Notes under the pieces: model-generated
The model's input: the letters and a program-made list of their open reading frames with translations, nothing else
Database searches by the model: none
Told to the model about the DNA's origin: nothing
From: CAYYYG01 sp964490875
GTDB lineage: Bacteria > Patescibacteriota > Microgenomatia > UBA1406 > GWC2-37-13
Length of the DNA: 64,000 nt
Reading direction: 5' to 3'
Assembly: GCA_964490875.1 (NCBI GenBank)
Contig: CAZBEF010000005.1
Coordinates: 1 to 64,000, forward strand
Shown here: positions 1 through 8,920 of the stretch, one piece after another
Position numbering within the stretch: position 1 is the first letter of the stretch
How the letters are laid out: every line of letters begins with the position of its first letter
Program-made: the position numbers and the translations under genes

Positions 1-53
1 TAGGACAACTGGCTCTGAACCAGTTTATCGGGGTTCGAATCCCTGCTGGGCAG
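1..53 (+). tRNA. tRNA-Gln(CUG), 3' part
   Basis: The window opens inside a tRNA. The anticodon stem is 8-12 with 20-24, and its 7-nt loop 13-19 carries anticodon CTG at 15-17, so it reads CAG (Gln). The T arm pairs 29-33 with 41-45 around the standard TTCGAAT loop (34-40). The acceptor 3' strand is 46-52 and G53 is the discriminator base usual for tRNA-Gln. CCA is not encoded (GCCG follows). The 5' acceptor strand and most of the D arm lie outside the window. Confidence 0.93.
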
Positions 54-131
54 CCGATATAGAGTTATTTTTTCAAAAAAACACATTACCTTATCACAAT
101 CCATCTTTGAAAAAACTGTTATATTATATCT

Positions 132-812
132 ATGATTAAATTAGGTGGATTATTTGCTCTACTCGGCGGTATAAGCTTTGTTGGGGTCTTTACCTACTTG
201 GCAATTAACTTTGACTATCCACACATTCTCGACGGGAATGCGTATCAAGTTTTGCCGAAGATAGTTTCAGGAGGAAACCAAATGAGGGCGGTTTGGGCAA
301 TATATGCTTTTCTCCCATTAGTCTTAATACCATCAGCATTGGGAACCTATACCTTTCTTAAAAATAGAAATAATTCTCTCGCACTAGCAGGTCTGATCTT
401 TGCCACAATAGCTTCATTGGCAAATATGCTGGGATTGATGCGATGGCCAAGTATTCATTGGATACTAGCTCAATCATTTACAACTTCAACAGATGGACAA
501 AAGGCTACGATTAACGCAATTTTTCAAGGATTAAATATTTACCTAGGAAATTATATCGGCGAATTTCTTGGAGAACTTACTATGAATGTTTGGTTCTTAA
601 CAATTGGGATGCTGCTCTTTACATCTAAAACGAAACTAAAATATTTTGGCTATTTCGCTCTCATAACAGCAATGCTAGGATTTATAGGAGGATTTAGAAA
701 TGTTACTACAACAGCAAGTATTGTTGCCGAAATAAATAACTATCTATTACCTTTGTTTCTAATGTCGCTCGGAATAACCCTCATCAAAATAAATAAAGAA
801 CTTCAAAAATAA
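132..812 (+). CDS. DUF4386-like multi-pass membrane protein
   Basis: A 226-residue integral membrane protein with about six hydrophobic segments and a positively charged C-terminal tail. The N-terminal layout, a TM segment followed by an extracytoplasmic FDYPHIL segment, resembles the DUF4386 family, whose function is unknown. A TATATT -10-like box ends 6 nt before the ATG with no Shine-Dalgarno, which fits a leaderless start. The family assignment is from memory of the pattern. The gene stands alone between the tRNA and the next surface-protein gene. Confidence 0.6.
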   Translation: MIKLGGLFALLGGISFVGVFTYLAINFDYPHILDGNAYQVLPKIVSGGNQMRAVWAIYAFLPLVLIPSALGTYTFLKNRNNSLALAGLIFATIASLANMLGLMRWPSIHWILAQSFTTSTDGQKATINAIFQGLNIYLGNYIGEFLGELTMNVWFLTIGMLLFTSKTKLKYFGYFALITAMLGFIGGFRNVTTTASIVAEINNYLLPLFLMSLGITLIKINKELQK

Positions 813-933
813 ACAATCGTTAATCAGATAAAATTTATCAAATACATATTTTCTCAATATCTGTTTTTTAGAAATCTGACCTCTAGTATATTCCTGTTGC
901 ACTGCACAAAAGAATCCTGCTATTATCAAGAAA

Positions 934-2637
934 ATGTATAAATTAGTGACAAAGATCACAACGTTTCTTTTCTTACTTTTACTCATCGGAATTATCATTC
1001 CCCGCCCCGCATTCGCAACCACGAATATAACTAACTGCACCGATCTTCAGAATATGCAGAATAATCTTTCTGAATATTATATTCTAACAACCGATATAGA
1101 CTGTAGCGGTTTCTCTGGATTTACCCGCATCGGTGAATTCACCGGCACACTCGACGGCGACGGCCACACCATCTCCAACCTTACTATTAATCAAAGCGGC
1201 TTCGTGAATCAGCAGGGATTATTCTCTGTGGCGACAGGCGCAACAATCAAAGATCTTATTATCACCAATGCTACGGTTTCCGGGAATTTTATAGTGGGAA
1301 TTCTTGCAGGGAGCGCAAGCAATACAACAATCAAAAATGTGCAGGTCAGCGGCAGTATGTCTTCGTCGGCTTCATTGAGTTTGATGGGAGCGTTAGTAGG
1401 CTCGATGGGCGGAGGCGGAAGTATTTCTAACTCCTACACAAATGTGAATATTACCAGTGGTTATTCGTATGTCGGAGGGCTTGTCGGAACATTGGGAAGT
1501 ACGACAATCAGTAAATCATATGCAGTCGGTAACATTAATATTTCCCGTGACTCCAGTAGTTCAGTAAGCGCTGTCGGAGGATTGGTTGGAGAGTCTAACG
1601 GCACAGTTTCGGACTCATATGCAATTGGAAATGTAACAGGAACCGGAAGCCAGGTTGGTGGAGCAGTGGGTGTAATGAGAAACACAGCAGCTGTAAAACG
1701 AATCTATGCCAAAGGATCTGTATCTGGCGGTTCATCGGTTGGCGGGCTTGTGGGGACTATCGATTCTGGTGGAACAGTTACAAACAGTTACTGGGATACG
1801 CAGACAACAGGGCAGTCTTCTTCGGCAGGCGGTACGGGAAAAACAACTGCGGAAATGAAAACACAAAGCACTTTCTCAAATTGGAATTTCACCAATGTCT
1901 GGCAGATTTCTTCGGGGCAGTATCCATCACTTATTACAATTCCGGTAATTCTTTCGCTTTCTCCATCAAACGGTTCAACTGGCGCAGTAACCGATGCTAA
2001 ACTGGTTATGGCGTTTAATAAAGATGTTGATGCCGAAACAGGCAACATTGTTGTGTACCGTTCGGGCGACGGTTCTGTGTTTCAAACCATTGGAATAACT
2101 TCCGGGCAAATTGCGGGCAGCGGCACCGACACAATAACAATCGACCTGAATCCGGATCTGGATAAAAATTCAGAATATTATGTAAAAGTAGATGCGACCG
2201 CATTTGACGATCCTTATTCTAACAGTTATGCAGGAATATCCGACGCCAATACGTGGAAATTCATGACCGGCTCCTCACTCAGCACTTCTTCTGCAGCTGC
2301 ATCGCCGCCGGCATGTAACGATCTTATCCCACATGCATTTCCCGATCTTTTCCAGATTGATACCACAAAAACTTCTGCGACATTGCACTTTACGCCACTC
2401 ACACAAAATGTAACGGATCATATGATAACGTACGGCTTCACCCCCGGCGATGAACGGTTTGCGGTATTAACAAAACAAGATGTTGCAACCGGCGCACTTT
2501 CTTTTACCGTTAATATGCTATCACCGAATACAACGTATTATTTTAGAGTACGATATTTGAATGGCTGTTCTTCAGGTGCCTGGAGTAATGAAGTAAAAAT
2601 AAAGACAACCGGAGCTTCTTTCTACCGATTAAAATAA
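934..2637 (+). CDS. Secreted GLUG-repeat surface protein with Big_5 and FN3-like domains
   Basis: A 567-residue exported protein. Residues 1-28 are a signal peptide (basic start, Leu/Ile-rich core, then a PAFA cleavage-type site). Residues about 60-300 form a beta-helix-like region with repeated GLUG motifs (VGGLVG, VGGLVE, repeats of about 25-30 residues), typical of adhesins. Residues about 335-450 match an SbsA/Big_5 Ig-like domain (SLSPSNGSTGAV start, NKDVD). The last about 100 residues look like a fibronectin type III module. There is no clear C-terminal anchor. TATTAT at 921-926 ends 7 nt before the ATG. It probably acts at the cell surface in attachment; the ligand is unknown. Confidence 0.82.
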   Translation: MYKLVTKITTFLFLLLLIGIIIPRPAFATTNITNCTDLQNMQNNLSEYYILTTDIDCSGFSGFTRIGEFTGTLDGDGHTISNLTINQSGFVNQQGLFSVATGATIKDLIITNATVSGNFIVGILAGSASNTTIKNVQVSGSMSSSASLSLMGALVGSMGGGGSISNSYTNVNITSGYSYVGGLVGTLGSTTISKSYAVGNINISRDSSSSVSAVGGLVGESNGTVSDSYAIGNVTGTGSQVGGAVGVMRNTAAVKRIYAKGSVSGGSSVGGLVGTIDSGGTVTNSYWDTQTTGQSSSAGGTGKTTAEMKTQSTFSNWNFTNVWQISSGQYPSLITIPVILSLSPSNGSTGAVTDAKLVMAFNKDVDAETGNIVVYRSGDGSVFQTIGITSGQIAGSGTDTITIDLNPDLDKNSEYYVKVDATAFDDPYSNSYAGISDANTWKFMTGSSLSTSSAAASPPACNDLIPHAFPDLFQIDTTKTSATLHFTPLTQNVTDHMITYGFTPGDERFAVLTKQDVATGALSFTVNMLSPNTTYYFRVRYLNGCSSGAWSNEVKIKTTGASFYRLK

Positions 2638-2667
2638 TGTCAAGCAATCAAATCTAATTTTATTAGC

Positions 2668-3240
2668 ATGGAGTTTATAATGTACTCTATGGTTTATCTC
2701 TTACTCATACTTATTCTGCCTGTCCTTCTTGCCGGAATAACATTTATATTCTTCCTCAAATGGAATAGAAACAGATACTTAAATCAACCGTTGGATCTGG
2801 GGATAACTATAAATGGCTTAAGATTATTCGGCAACAATAAAACAATACAAGGCCCGTTGTTTATGAGTATCGGCACAAGCCTGTTTGGATTTCTTGTTTG
2901 CAGCATTCTCAAAAATTCACTGCCTTTTCAACTCTCTCCGGCACAGACACTTCTTAGTTACTTTTTGGTCGGAATTTCCTATTCAATCGGCGAGCTGCCA
3001 AACAGTTTCTTAAAACGCCGGCTTTCCATTCCCCCGGGCAAAGCATATCCAAAAGGGTTTCTTCGAATACTTTTTAAGATATTCGATACATTTGATTCAC
3101 TGATTGCAATAACAGTCTGCTATATTCTATTATTTAAGATCGATTATTGGCCTGTTCTGATTGCGTTAGCAGCGGGGGGGTTCCTTCACCTGTTGACGGA
3201 TACATTGATGATCAAGCTTCACTTAAAAAAACTTCATTAA
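2668..3240 (+). CDS. CarS-like CDP-archaeol synthase family (DUF46) protein
   Basis: A 190-residue membrane protein resembling the CarS/DUF46 family, which in archaea activates unsaturated archaetidic acid with CTP. Family-type features are the GNNKTIQG segment (usually G-D-x-K-T-x-x-G) at about residue 50-57 and the GELPNSFLKRRLSIPPGK segment at about 110-127, with about five TM segments. The start may be the first ATG or the ATG four codons later. Its 3' end overlaps the convergent polyprenol-kinase-like gene by 18 bp. Bacterial homologues exist and their substrates vary, so CDP-archaeol as product is not established. The adjacent CDP-alcohol phosphatidyltransferase would use such a CDP-lipid. 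Confidence 0.7.
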   Translation: MEFIMYSMVYLLLILILPVLLAGITFIFFLKWNRNRYLNQPLDLGITINGLRLFGNNKTIQGPLFMSIGTSLFGFLVCSILKNSLPFQLSPAQTLLSYFLVGISYSIGELPNSFLKRRLSIPPGKAYPKGFLRILFKIFDTFDSLIAITVCYILLFKIDYWPVLIALAAGGFLHLLTDTLMIKLHLKKLH

Positions 3241-3804
3241 GATGATAAATGCGAGGGGAACCATAAGGTTATCGAAGCCGTACGAAAATAAATATTCTAC
3301 AAGTGTTAAAGAAGCCGAGACAAAGAGCGCGACAGGTAAAGGAAGATAAAATATACATAGTGCAATACTTATGATGAAATGTATCGCCGCGTGAATTATA
3401 TCGAGATTTTTCTTTCTGCTGAAAAAGTTATAAAGTCCGGAAATGGAGTCGGGGAAAATAAGCAGCAATAACCCTAGATTCAGCAGATGTTTTTGATCAT
3501 ATAAAAATATTCCGAGTACGGCTACCCCCGCAATATACGTTAATTCGCCATATGTTTTTCTGGAAAATAAATAAATGGATTGGGGAATTTTATTTCGGTA
3601 GAAAAAAATAAAAACGATCAAAAAGAATCCCGCAATCGAAAGAAACTCCTGCAGGGAAAGCAATGGAATCCAGATCAAAATAAGCAATCCTATACCGATA
3701 TGAGCCAATTTCCTTGTTATCTCTGAAGGAATTGTAAACTGCGACTTCACTACTTCAAGTAACGCCAGGATAAATGAACATGCAAGAATGAAGTTGAATG
3801 TCAT
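3223..3804 (-). CDS. Dolichol/phytol kinase-type (CTP-dependent lipid kinase) membrane protein
   Basis: A 193-residue protein with about six TM helices. ITRKLAHIGIGLL at about 29-41 and the C-terminal VEYLFSYGFDNLMVPL at about 168-183 match the dolichol kinase, phytol kinase (VTE5) and DGK1 family, whose members phosphorylate a lipid alcohol with CTP. PDSISGLYN at about 117-125 is the expected middle motif. It is the last gene of the minus-strand operon. Its ATG overlaps the upstream stop as TAATG, so it is translationally coupled. The natural lipid (polyprenol, diacylglycerol or other) cannot be read from sequence. Confidence 0.72.
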   Translation of the reverse strand: MTFNFILACSFILALLEVVKSQFTIPSEITRKLAHIGIGLLILIWIPLLSLQEFLSIAGFFLIVFIFFYRNKIPQSIYLFSRKTYGELTYIAGVAVLGIFLYDQKHLLNLGLLLLIFPDSISGLYNFFSRKKNLDIIHAAIHFIISIALCIFYLPLPVALFVSASLTLVEYLFSYGFDNLMVPLAFIILMKFF

Positions 3805-4289
3805 TAGTTTGATTTAATAATCAGATAACTTTTTCGGACAAACAGGTGTTTGATAATCGATCTCCACTGGCGTGTCGAGAGATATTTAAAAAGAACAAGC
3901 GGCGGCAAATTAATTAAAGAAATCTTGCGGAATCCATACTGTTTTAATTTATCAACAATTTCCTTCTGAAAAGTGACACCAACATATATATGCTTCTTGT
4001 CTTGTATAGCTGCAAGAAAAATTTTTTCGGATAATCTTTTTTTTCGTTCTGAAGGAATTATGTACCAGCACTTTAATTCATAATAATTCCCTGCCAGCTT
4101 TTCTTTGGCGATAAATCCGACAATATGTTTTTTTGCGCCCATCATGACATAAAATGATTTCTTCCTAAGAAGATTTTCAATATAATGCAGACTCCTGTTT
4201 GTTAGTTCCGGTTCATTCTGGATATATGTAAAAATTTGCCCAGCTACATCCGAAACTTTATCCTGTGGAAAACTATTTAAAATATCCAT
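3804..4289 (-). CDS. GNAT-like small protein of the lipid operon
   Basis: A 161-residue soluble protein. The order of segments (VMMGAKKHIVGFI strand pair, ELKCWYIIPSER strand then helix, IYVGVTFQKEIVDKLKQYGFRKI) suggests a GNAT acetyltransferase fold with the central beta bulge, but the acyl-CoA pyrophosphate loop (Q/RxxGxG/A) is poor. It overlaps the CDP-alcohol phosphatidyltransferase gene by 17 bp and is coupled to the next gene, so it belongs to the lipid operon. It may acylate a headgroup or be a non-catalytic GNAT relative. Function unknown. Confidence 0.5.
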   Translation of the reverse strand: MDILNSFPQDKVSDVAGQIFTYIQNEPELTNRSLHYIENLLRKKSFYVMMGAKKHIVGFIAKEKLAGNYYELKCWYIIPSERKKRLSEKIFLAAIQDKKHIYVGVTFQKEIVDKLKQYGFRKISLINLPPLVLFKYLSTRQWRSIIKHLFVRKSYLIIKSN

Positions 4290-4881
4290 ATTGAATCAAC
4301 ATGCAAACAATAAAAATGAGTAATCCGAATGCGGCATAATACAGACTATTACCTTTGTAACTTCTGAAATCACTCAGCATCAAAGGACTAATACCAATAA
4401 TAAGAAAATCGGTGATCCACGCCGTATATGTTGGAATAAATACCGAACAAAAATAACAAAGTAATATCAAAGCATTCATATGAACAACCGTGACGCCCCG
4501 ATAATAATTACCTTTTTTGTCATTGAGAATTCCTTCGGTATTAAAACGGATCAGACGAAGAACTCCAAATATGATGATAAAAAAACCTCCGATTATTCCC
4601 CCAACCCAGTTTGCTGAAAGAAATTTAAAATAAAATAGTGCCGAAAAAACCACATAAATAAAAACATCAATCATAGAGTCTATATGACGTCCCACAATCG
4701 AAGATTGTTTCAACTTCCGTGCGGTATATCCGTCTAGGAGGTCGCAGATGAAGGCAAAAATATTAATCATGATGGCTGCATTCGCTTCCCCTTTCAAAAT
4801 AAAGATAATACTGAACCAGGCAAAAAAAAGCCCTGTCAGACTAATATAATCTGCGGTTCGTAATTTTTTTATAAAATCCAT
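4273..4881 (-). CDS. CDP-alcohol phosphatidyltransferase, PssA-like
   Basis: A 202-residue membrane enzyme with the complete CDP-alcohol phosphotransferase signature DxxDGxxARx8GxxxDxxxD, seen as DLLDGYTARKLK followed by GRHIDSMID at about residues 47-73. All four metal- and CDP-binding aspartates are present. The later LRLIRFNTEG and YYRGV segments resemble type II phosphatidylserine or archaetidylserine synthases. It would displace CMP from a CDP-lipid with a small alcohol such as serine. With the CarS-like and UbiA-like genes nearby the lipid could be isoprenoid rather than fatty-acyl; that is inference. Confidence 0.85.
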   Translation of the reverse strand: MDFIKKLRTADYISLTGLFFAWFSIIFILKGEANAAIMINIFAFICDLLDGYTARKLKQSSIVGRHIDSMIDVFIYVVFSALFYFKFLSANWVGGIIGGFFIIIFGVLRLIRFNTEGILNDKKGNYYRGVTVVHMNALILLCYFCSVFIPTYTAWITDFLIIGISPLMLSDFRSYKGNSLYYAAFGLLIFIVCMLIQYGYFK

Positions 4882-4882
4882 A

Positions 4883-6574
4883 TTAGGTAAGCACTGAAAT
4901 AACTCCCTCGACTGCGTTCATGTGAATTTTCTGACCTGTCTTGAGAATCGAGGTTATGTTAGGCACCTGCACAATACAGGGAATTTGTAATTCACGGGCA
5001 ATAATAGATGCGTGTGAAAGTACTCCACCCTGTTCAGTAACAACACCTTTCAGCAGCGGAAAAATTACCGTCCAGCCCGGATCGGTGGCGGTGGTTACTA
5101 ATATTTTATCTCTAAAATCCGCCGACAGATCTAATCTGTCCATCACAATTACTTCAGCCGTAACTTGGCCTTTGGATGTGGTTTTTCCCTGTAAGGATTT
5201 TGCGAATTTAAAATCTTCAAATTTCCTTTGTGTATTTGGCATTCCCCGAGTGGTAATTTTTCTCGGCATTTTTATTTCAGCAAATTTCTCAAGTTGTTTT
5301 TTGCGATGAACTACAATCTCATCAAATTCCGCAGGCAGATTGTGAAACCCAATGTAGTCGAAGATTTCATTCTTATATAAATAAAAAACATCATTCCGGT
5401 CTTTCAAATCATTGCTTTCTTCCATCCGTTTTCCAATTTCAAGAAATATTTCACGCGCCATCCCGAATGCTTTTCCCCGCTTCATTCGAAAATATTCGCG
5501 CAAATGAATTCCGTCTACGGTATTCTTCTTCAACAATTTCAGTATAATCTGATCTATCCAAGATGCTGAGTGTGGGATATATGATGGCGCTTTATTACTG
5601 CCTACAATTAATAGTTCTTCTAATGTTTTCTCGGAAAGGTTAATGTAATTTTTTAAAAGAACAACAAACAATTCCGGGTTGTCTTTAAATTTCGGTTCTT
5701 CCAGTTTTAATTCATTCGAAGATCGTTCTCCATATTCTTTCAGATACTTATCAAATAGAAATTTGACGCGGTTATTTTTTATTTTTGATATGTGACTTAA
5801 AACTGATGAAGATTTATTTTTGAAAAGTTCAGTCAATGTTTTATCTTTTTTTATCTCTTGCACTAGCTGAATAATCTCGCTTAACGGCATCATGCTCCGC
5901 GGCTGATTTTTAAGACTATATACATCACGCAGAATCTTTTCAGATTCGTTGCCGAACTTTTGAGAATATTTTTTTAGAAGGCCATAAAATATCATCACTT
6001 TAAAATCATTGAATATGGTATTCGCCCATATTTTAAAAAACTGCCTTTCAATGCTGTTGAAATGAAATATCAACTCATATGGAGTCAATGATAAAAGATC
6101 CAGTGATTCAAACAGCGATTGCAATGAATTAAATGATTTGTCAAATTCCTTAAGAAGAGTACGTTTGAAAAAAAGTATTGAATAAATAAATCTTAATGCA
6201 ACAGCAGATGTTTCGATGAAACTTTCTTTATTTTTATATTCTTCATCAACTTTTTTTTTAACTACCGGATCAAGCATGGCTTCAAAAAAAGACTTATTGT
6301 ATTTATATGCCGGTAGAAGTTTCAGAAACCGGTACCAGTTTTCAATGTTATAAAAAATATGTCCTTCGACATATCCCAGCATGTTTTCAAAAATGTGAGT
6401 GTGGCCTTCAATTTTCTTTTCGGAAATTCCTAATTTTTTAAGAAATTTCTCATATACATTTGAGTAGGCGTCACGAATGAACATATAGGTAAGTGGTGAG
6501 GTTATACCGGGATAGTTCTCCCCTATATTTGTTCTGTCCCAGATAATTTCTTCGTAGGTCATATGAGTAAACAC
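4883..6574 (-). CDS. Protein with C-terminal PEP-utilising (phosphohistidine) swivel domain, no ATP-grasp domain
   Basis: A 563-residue soluble protein. The last about 100 residues are a PEP-synthase/rifampicin-phosphotransferase swivel domain with the catalytic-histidine motif GGVLSHASIIARELQIPC (His at about 526). The first about 430 residues are helical and charged, and I do not recognise them; there is no ATP-grasp nucleotide-binding domain and no PEP-binding TIM barrel. It would therefore need a partner to phosphorylate the histidine, or use the fold differently. It overlaps the UbiA-like gene by 16 bp and ends next to the CDP-alcohol phosphatidyltransferase, so it is embedded in the lipid operon. 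Confidence 0.78.
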   Translation of the reverse strand: MFTHMTYEEIIWDRTNIGENYPGITSPLTYMFIRDAYSNVYEKFLKKLGISEKKIEGHTHIFENMLGYVEGHIFYNIENWYRFLKLLPAYKYNKSFFEAMLDPVVKKKVDEEYKNKESFIETSAVALRFIYSILFFKRTLLKEFDKSFNSLQSLFESLDLLSLTPYELIFHFNSIERQFFKIWANTIFNDFKVMIFYGLLKKYSQKFGNESEKILRDVYSLKNQPRSMMPLSEIIQLVQEIKKDKTLTELFKNKSSSVLSHISKIKNNRVKFLFDKYLKEYGERSSNELKLEEPKFKDNPELFVVLLKNYINLSEKTLEELLIVGSNKAPSYIPHSASWIDQIILKLLKKNTVDGIHLREYFRMKRGKAFGMAREIFLEIGKRMEESNDLKDRNDVFYLYKNEIFDYIGFHNLPAEFDEIVVHRKKQLEKFAEIKMPRKITTRGMPNTQRKFEDFKFAKSLQGKTTSKGQVTAEVIVMDRLDLSADFRDKILVTTATDPGWTVIFPLLKGVVTEQGGVLSHASIIARELQIPCIVQVPNITSILKTGQKIHMNAVEGVISVLT

Positions 6575-7434
6575 AATGGCAGTCCTAACGCAAAAAATGT
6601 AGTAATGGACATACTATGCTGTACGATAATTTTGGAATGACGGAAACTCATTAGGGATAGAAAAATGCCGGACGCAATAATAGCCATCGTTGCCAAAAAA
6701 TTGAATCGCAGAATTACCATACTGAGAAGTCCGGAGACAATAATGATGGATGCGAATACACGAATGGTATTCGGTTCTCCCCATGTGAACGAATACGTAT
6801 CATCTGTTTTTCTCCCTTTTTTATCATAGCGATGAGGAATTTTCCTGCCGATTTCGATAACTAAAACAGGCAAGATAAAATATACCAATAAAGCGGCGGA
6901 CGATATAGAATCGATGCGCCAAAAGTGTCCTCTAATGGCTGAAAAAAAATACCAGAATAGAGGCAAAAAGACCAATTCATGACTAATTAAATAGAGCACT
7001 ATCTGCTTTTTTAACCAACGGCCTTCAAAAAATTCTTTAAACATCAGCACTGTATACAGGTAAGCAATTACAAGCGGAAATGAGACAGAAAACGGACCGT
7101 TCAGGAAAGCTAAAATGAAAGTAATCAATAGATTAACAAGCCCTACCAACTTAAGCTCGGATAAAGATATTAAACCTTTTTGTACCGGCCGATCTGTATG
7201 AAACTTTGTATCATAAGCATAATCCTTAAACTCGTCGAGGACTCTGAGATGAAACAGAAAAAGAAGATAGATGACAGAAACCACGATAATTTTAAGAGTA
7301 TAGACAGAAGATATTGCCGATGAAATTCCCAAAGCAGTAGCTGAGGTATACAAAAATAAGGGAATCACAGGAAATCGCACTTTTAGATAAACAAAAAATT
7401 TCCGGAGTTTCTTGCTAATAAATGTGATTTTCAA
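6559..7434 (-). CDS. UbiA-family prenyltransferase
   Basis: A 291-residue, about eight-TM protein. The first Asp-rich motif is seen as LRVLDEFKDYAYD followed by the DRPVQKG loop at about residues 63-85, as in UbiA enzymes that bind Mg-prenyl diphosphate. A second acidic/basic loop (HRYDKKGRKTDDTYSF) lies at about 203-218. UbiA enzymes transfer a prenyl chain to quinone precursors, glycerol lipids (DGGGP synthase) or carotenoids (lycopene elongase). The neighbours favour a lipid or carotenoid substrate over a quinone. It is coupled to the swivel-domain gene by overlap. Confidence 0.75.
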   Translation of the reverse strand: MKITFISKKLRKFFVYLKVRFPVIPLFLYTSATALGISSAISSVYTLKIIVVSVIYLLFLFHLRVLDEFKDYAYDTKFHTDRPVQKGLISLSELKLVGLVNLLITFILAFLNGPFSVSFPLVIAYLYTVLMFKEFFEGRWLKKQIVLYLISHELVFLPLFWYFFSAIRGHFWRIDSISSAALLVYFILPVLVIEIGRKIPHRYDKKGRKTDDTYSFTWGEPNTIRVFASIIIVSGLLSMVILRFNFLATMAIIASGIFLSLMSFRHSKIIVQHSMSITTFFALGLPLCLLI

Positions 7435-7455
7435 TGGAATAGCAGTATTGTACTA

Positions 7456-7854
7456 TTAAACACGCTTAAAAGCATCTTCTACCAATGCGCGCGGCCAGCC
7501 GGCCTTTAGAAGGTTATTGGTTATTTCTTCATCATTAAATTTAATTTCCTGTGCTTCTTTTATATAATTTATTAATACCCGAGTCTTATCTGAAATATAT
7601 GATTCTGCCGAAGGTGCTACTTCAACAACTTCTCGTTTAATATTTACCAACCTCATAAGAAGTTTACCAATTCCGTATGCAAGCGGAATCCAGAAAACAA
7701 GACCAACTCCGGCCGTACAGACTATGGAAATTAAAATGACGGCAGACGCATCGCCAATATCACCCGTTATTGCAGACAGTCCTAAAAATACTGCTACAGC
7801 GCCGACTAAAAAAGTGATAAATGTTTCTATGAAGCTTTTTTTTTGTGTACTCAT
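7456..7854 (-). CDS. Small two-TM protein with C-terminal UBA-like helical tail
   Basis: A 132-residue protein with two TM helices (about 12-30 and 36-64) and a cytoplasmic tail. The tail (INYIKEAQEIKFNDEEITNN then LLKAGWPRALVEDAFKRV) is a short helical module of the form often found at the end of CPR membrane proteins; its role is unknown. Its start overlaps the stop of the upstream gene (ATGA). It may be a membrane scaffold for the lipid enzymes. No enzymatic motif is seen. Confidence 0.6.
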   Translation of the reverse strand: MSTQKKSFIETFITFLVGAVAVFLGLSAITGDIGDASAVILISIVCTAGVGLVFWIPLAYGIGKLLMRLVNIKREVVEVAPSAESYISDKTRVLINYIKEAQEIKFNDEEITNNLLKAGWPRALVEDAFKRV

Positions 7855-8876
7855 AACTTATTATCAAGAACCAGTTCCCAATATTTAATGAAACAGATCA
7901 TGAGCGTTAAATAAAACGGTATTGCGAAAATAACTTCAACTGGCACATGAAATAATATCGACTTAAAACCAGAAAAATTCGCTGTGGCGCTTGGGCCGTA
8001 TACTCTATATCCATTGTTAATAAGCCAGGCTTCAATCGGAGTAGCAAGACATGTCGCGATAATAAGATACGCTATAAATTTTTCTTTGATATTAAATCGG
8101 ATAAAAAATGTATCCACTATATTAATAGCTGCTGCAAGAATAATTACCCAAATTCCGGAAAGAAGAATGCTTACATCGCGGTAAAAGAAAGACCAACCGG
8201 GGAGTTTAGTGTTAGTGACCATGGGTTCAACCATGACCTCAAATAATACGACACTCACTAACGCAATAATACCGTTACGGATAACCTTTCTTCTATTGAC
8301 GGGAATCAAAAGTGTTTTATTCAGCATGAGATTCCAGTATTTATAAAAACTGATAACCAGCGTCATAAAAACCGGCATATAATATAAGGCTGCAACTGGA
8401 ACATCGAGGATAGGAATGAATTTATTATTGATCACATTTAGAACTTCTGGCGCATAGCTTCGGATTCCGACTTTTATAACCGCTGATTCAAATACCAGCA
8501 CCATGGGAGTAAGGACTATCAGATACCACATAAACCGGTAAAGCTGCGATCGTTTTTTAAAGTAATAATCGACCAAAAACATAACGTACATAATAAGCGA
8601 ACTCCATCCCAACGATAAAATCCAGCTGATATCAAGATAAATGTATGCCCACTGCCCCATCCGGTTGTTATTCCACATCGGCGCCGTAAACAGTTCAAAT
8701 AATGAAACTCCCACAAAGATTATTAAAAATTGCGGAATAGTTTTTTTCTGAATTTTAGAAAGAGTAGTAAGAAGAAAGATTGTACACCCAAGAATTAAAG
8801 CCTCAAAAAATAAGATATAAGGAGTCGGGGCTTTTTCAAATAAACACGCGAGCGTAGTGCAGAAATAGGGTGCCAT
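7851..8876 (-). CDS. Internally duplicated polytopic membrane protein of the lipid operon
   Basis: A 341-residue protein with about ten TM segments that is a visible tandem duplication: residues about 57-186 align with about 208-337. Matching pairs are FELFTAPM/FEVMVEPM (60-67 and 212-219), FESAVIKVGIRSYAP/IEAWLINNGYRVYGP (129-143 and 281-295), and PVFMTLVISFYKYWNLML with PFYLTLMICFIKYWELVL. Each half keeps two membrane-buried glutamates (E61/E130 and E213/E282). The E...G.R.Y.P...VP pattern is loosely like CruF or small lycopene-cyclase-type membrane enzymes, which would suit a UbiA neighbour, but this is only a resemblance. I cannot name the family. Confidence 0.6.
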   Translation of the reverse strand: MAPYFCTTLACLFEKAPTPYILFFEALILGCTIFLLTTLSKIQKKTIPQFLIIFVGVSLFELFTAPMWNNNRMGQWAYIYLDISWILSLGWSSLIMYVMFLVDYYFKKRSQLYRFMWYLIVLTPMVLVFESAVIKVGIRSYAPEVLNVINNKFIPILDVPVAALYYMPVFMTLVISFYKYWNLMLNKTLLIPVNRRKVIRNGIIALVSVVLFEVMVEPMVTNTKLPGWSFFYRDVSILLSGIWVIILAAAINIVDTFFIRFNIKEKFIAYLIIATCLATPIEAWLINNGYRVYGPSATANFSGFKSILFHVPVEVIFAIPFYLTLMICFIKYWELVLDNKL

Positions 8877-8920
8877 ATGATTTCATTCTCCAACAGATAA
8901 TTCCAGATTGCAATACCATA

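Noticed and set aside
813..933. GATAAAATTTATC palindrome after the first gene as a terminator
   Set aside because: AT-only stem with no T tract; too weak to call.
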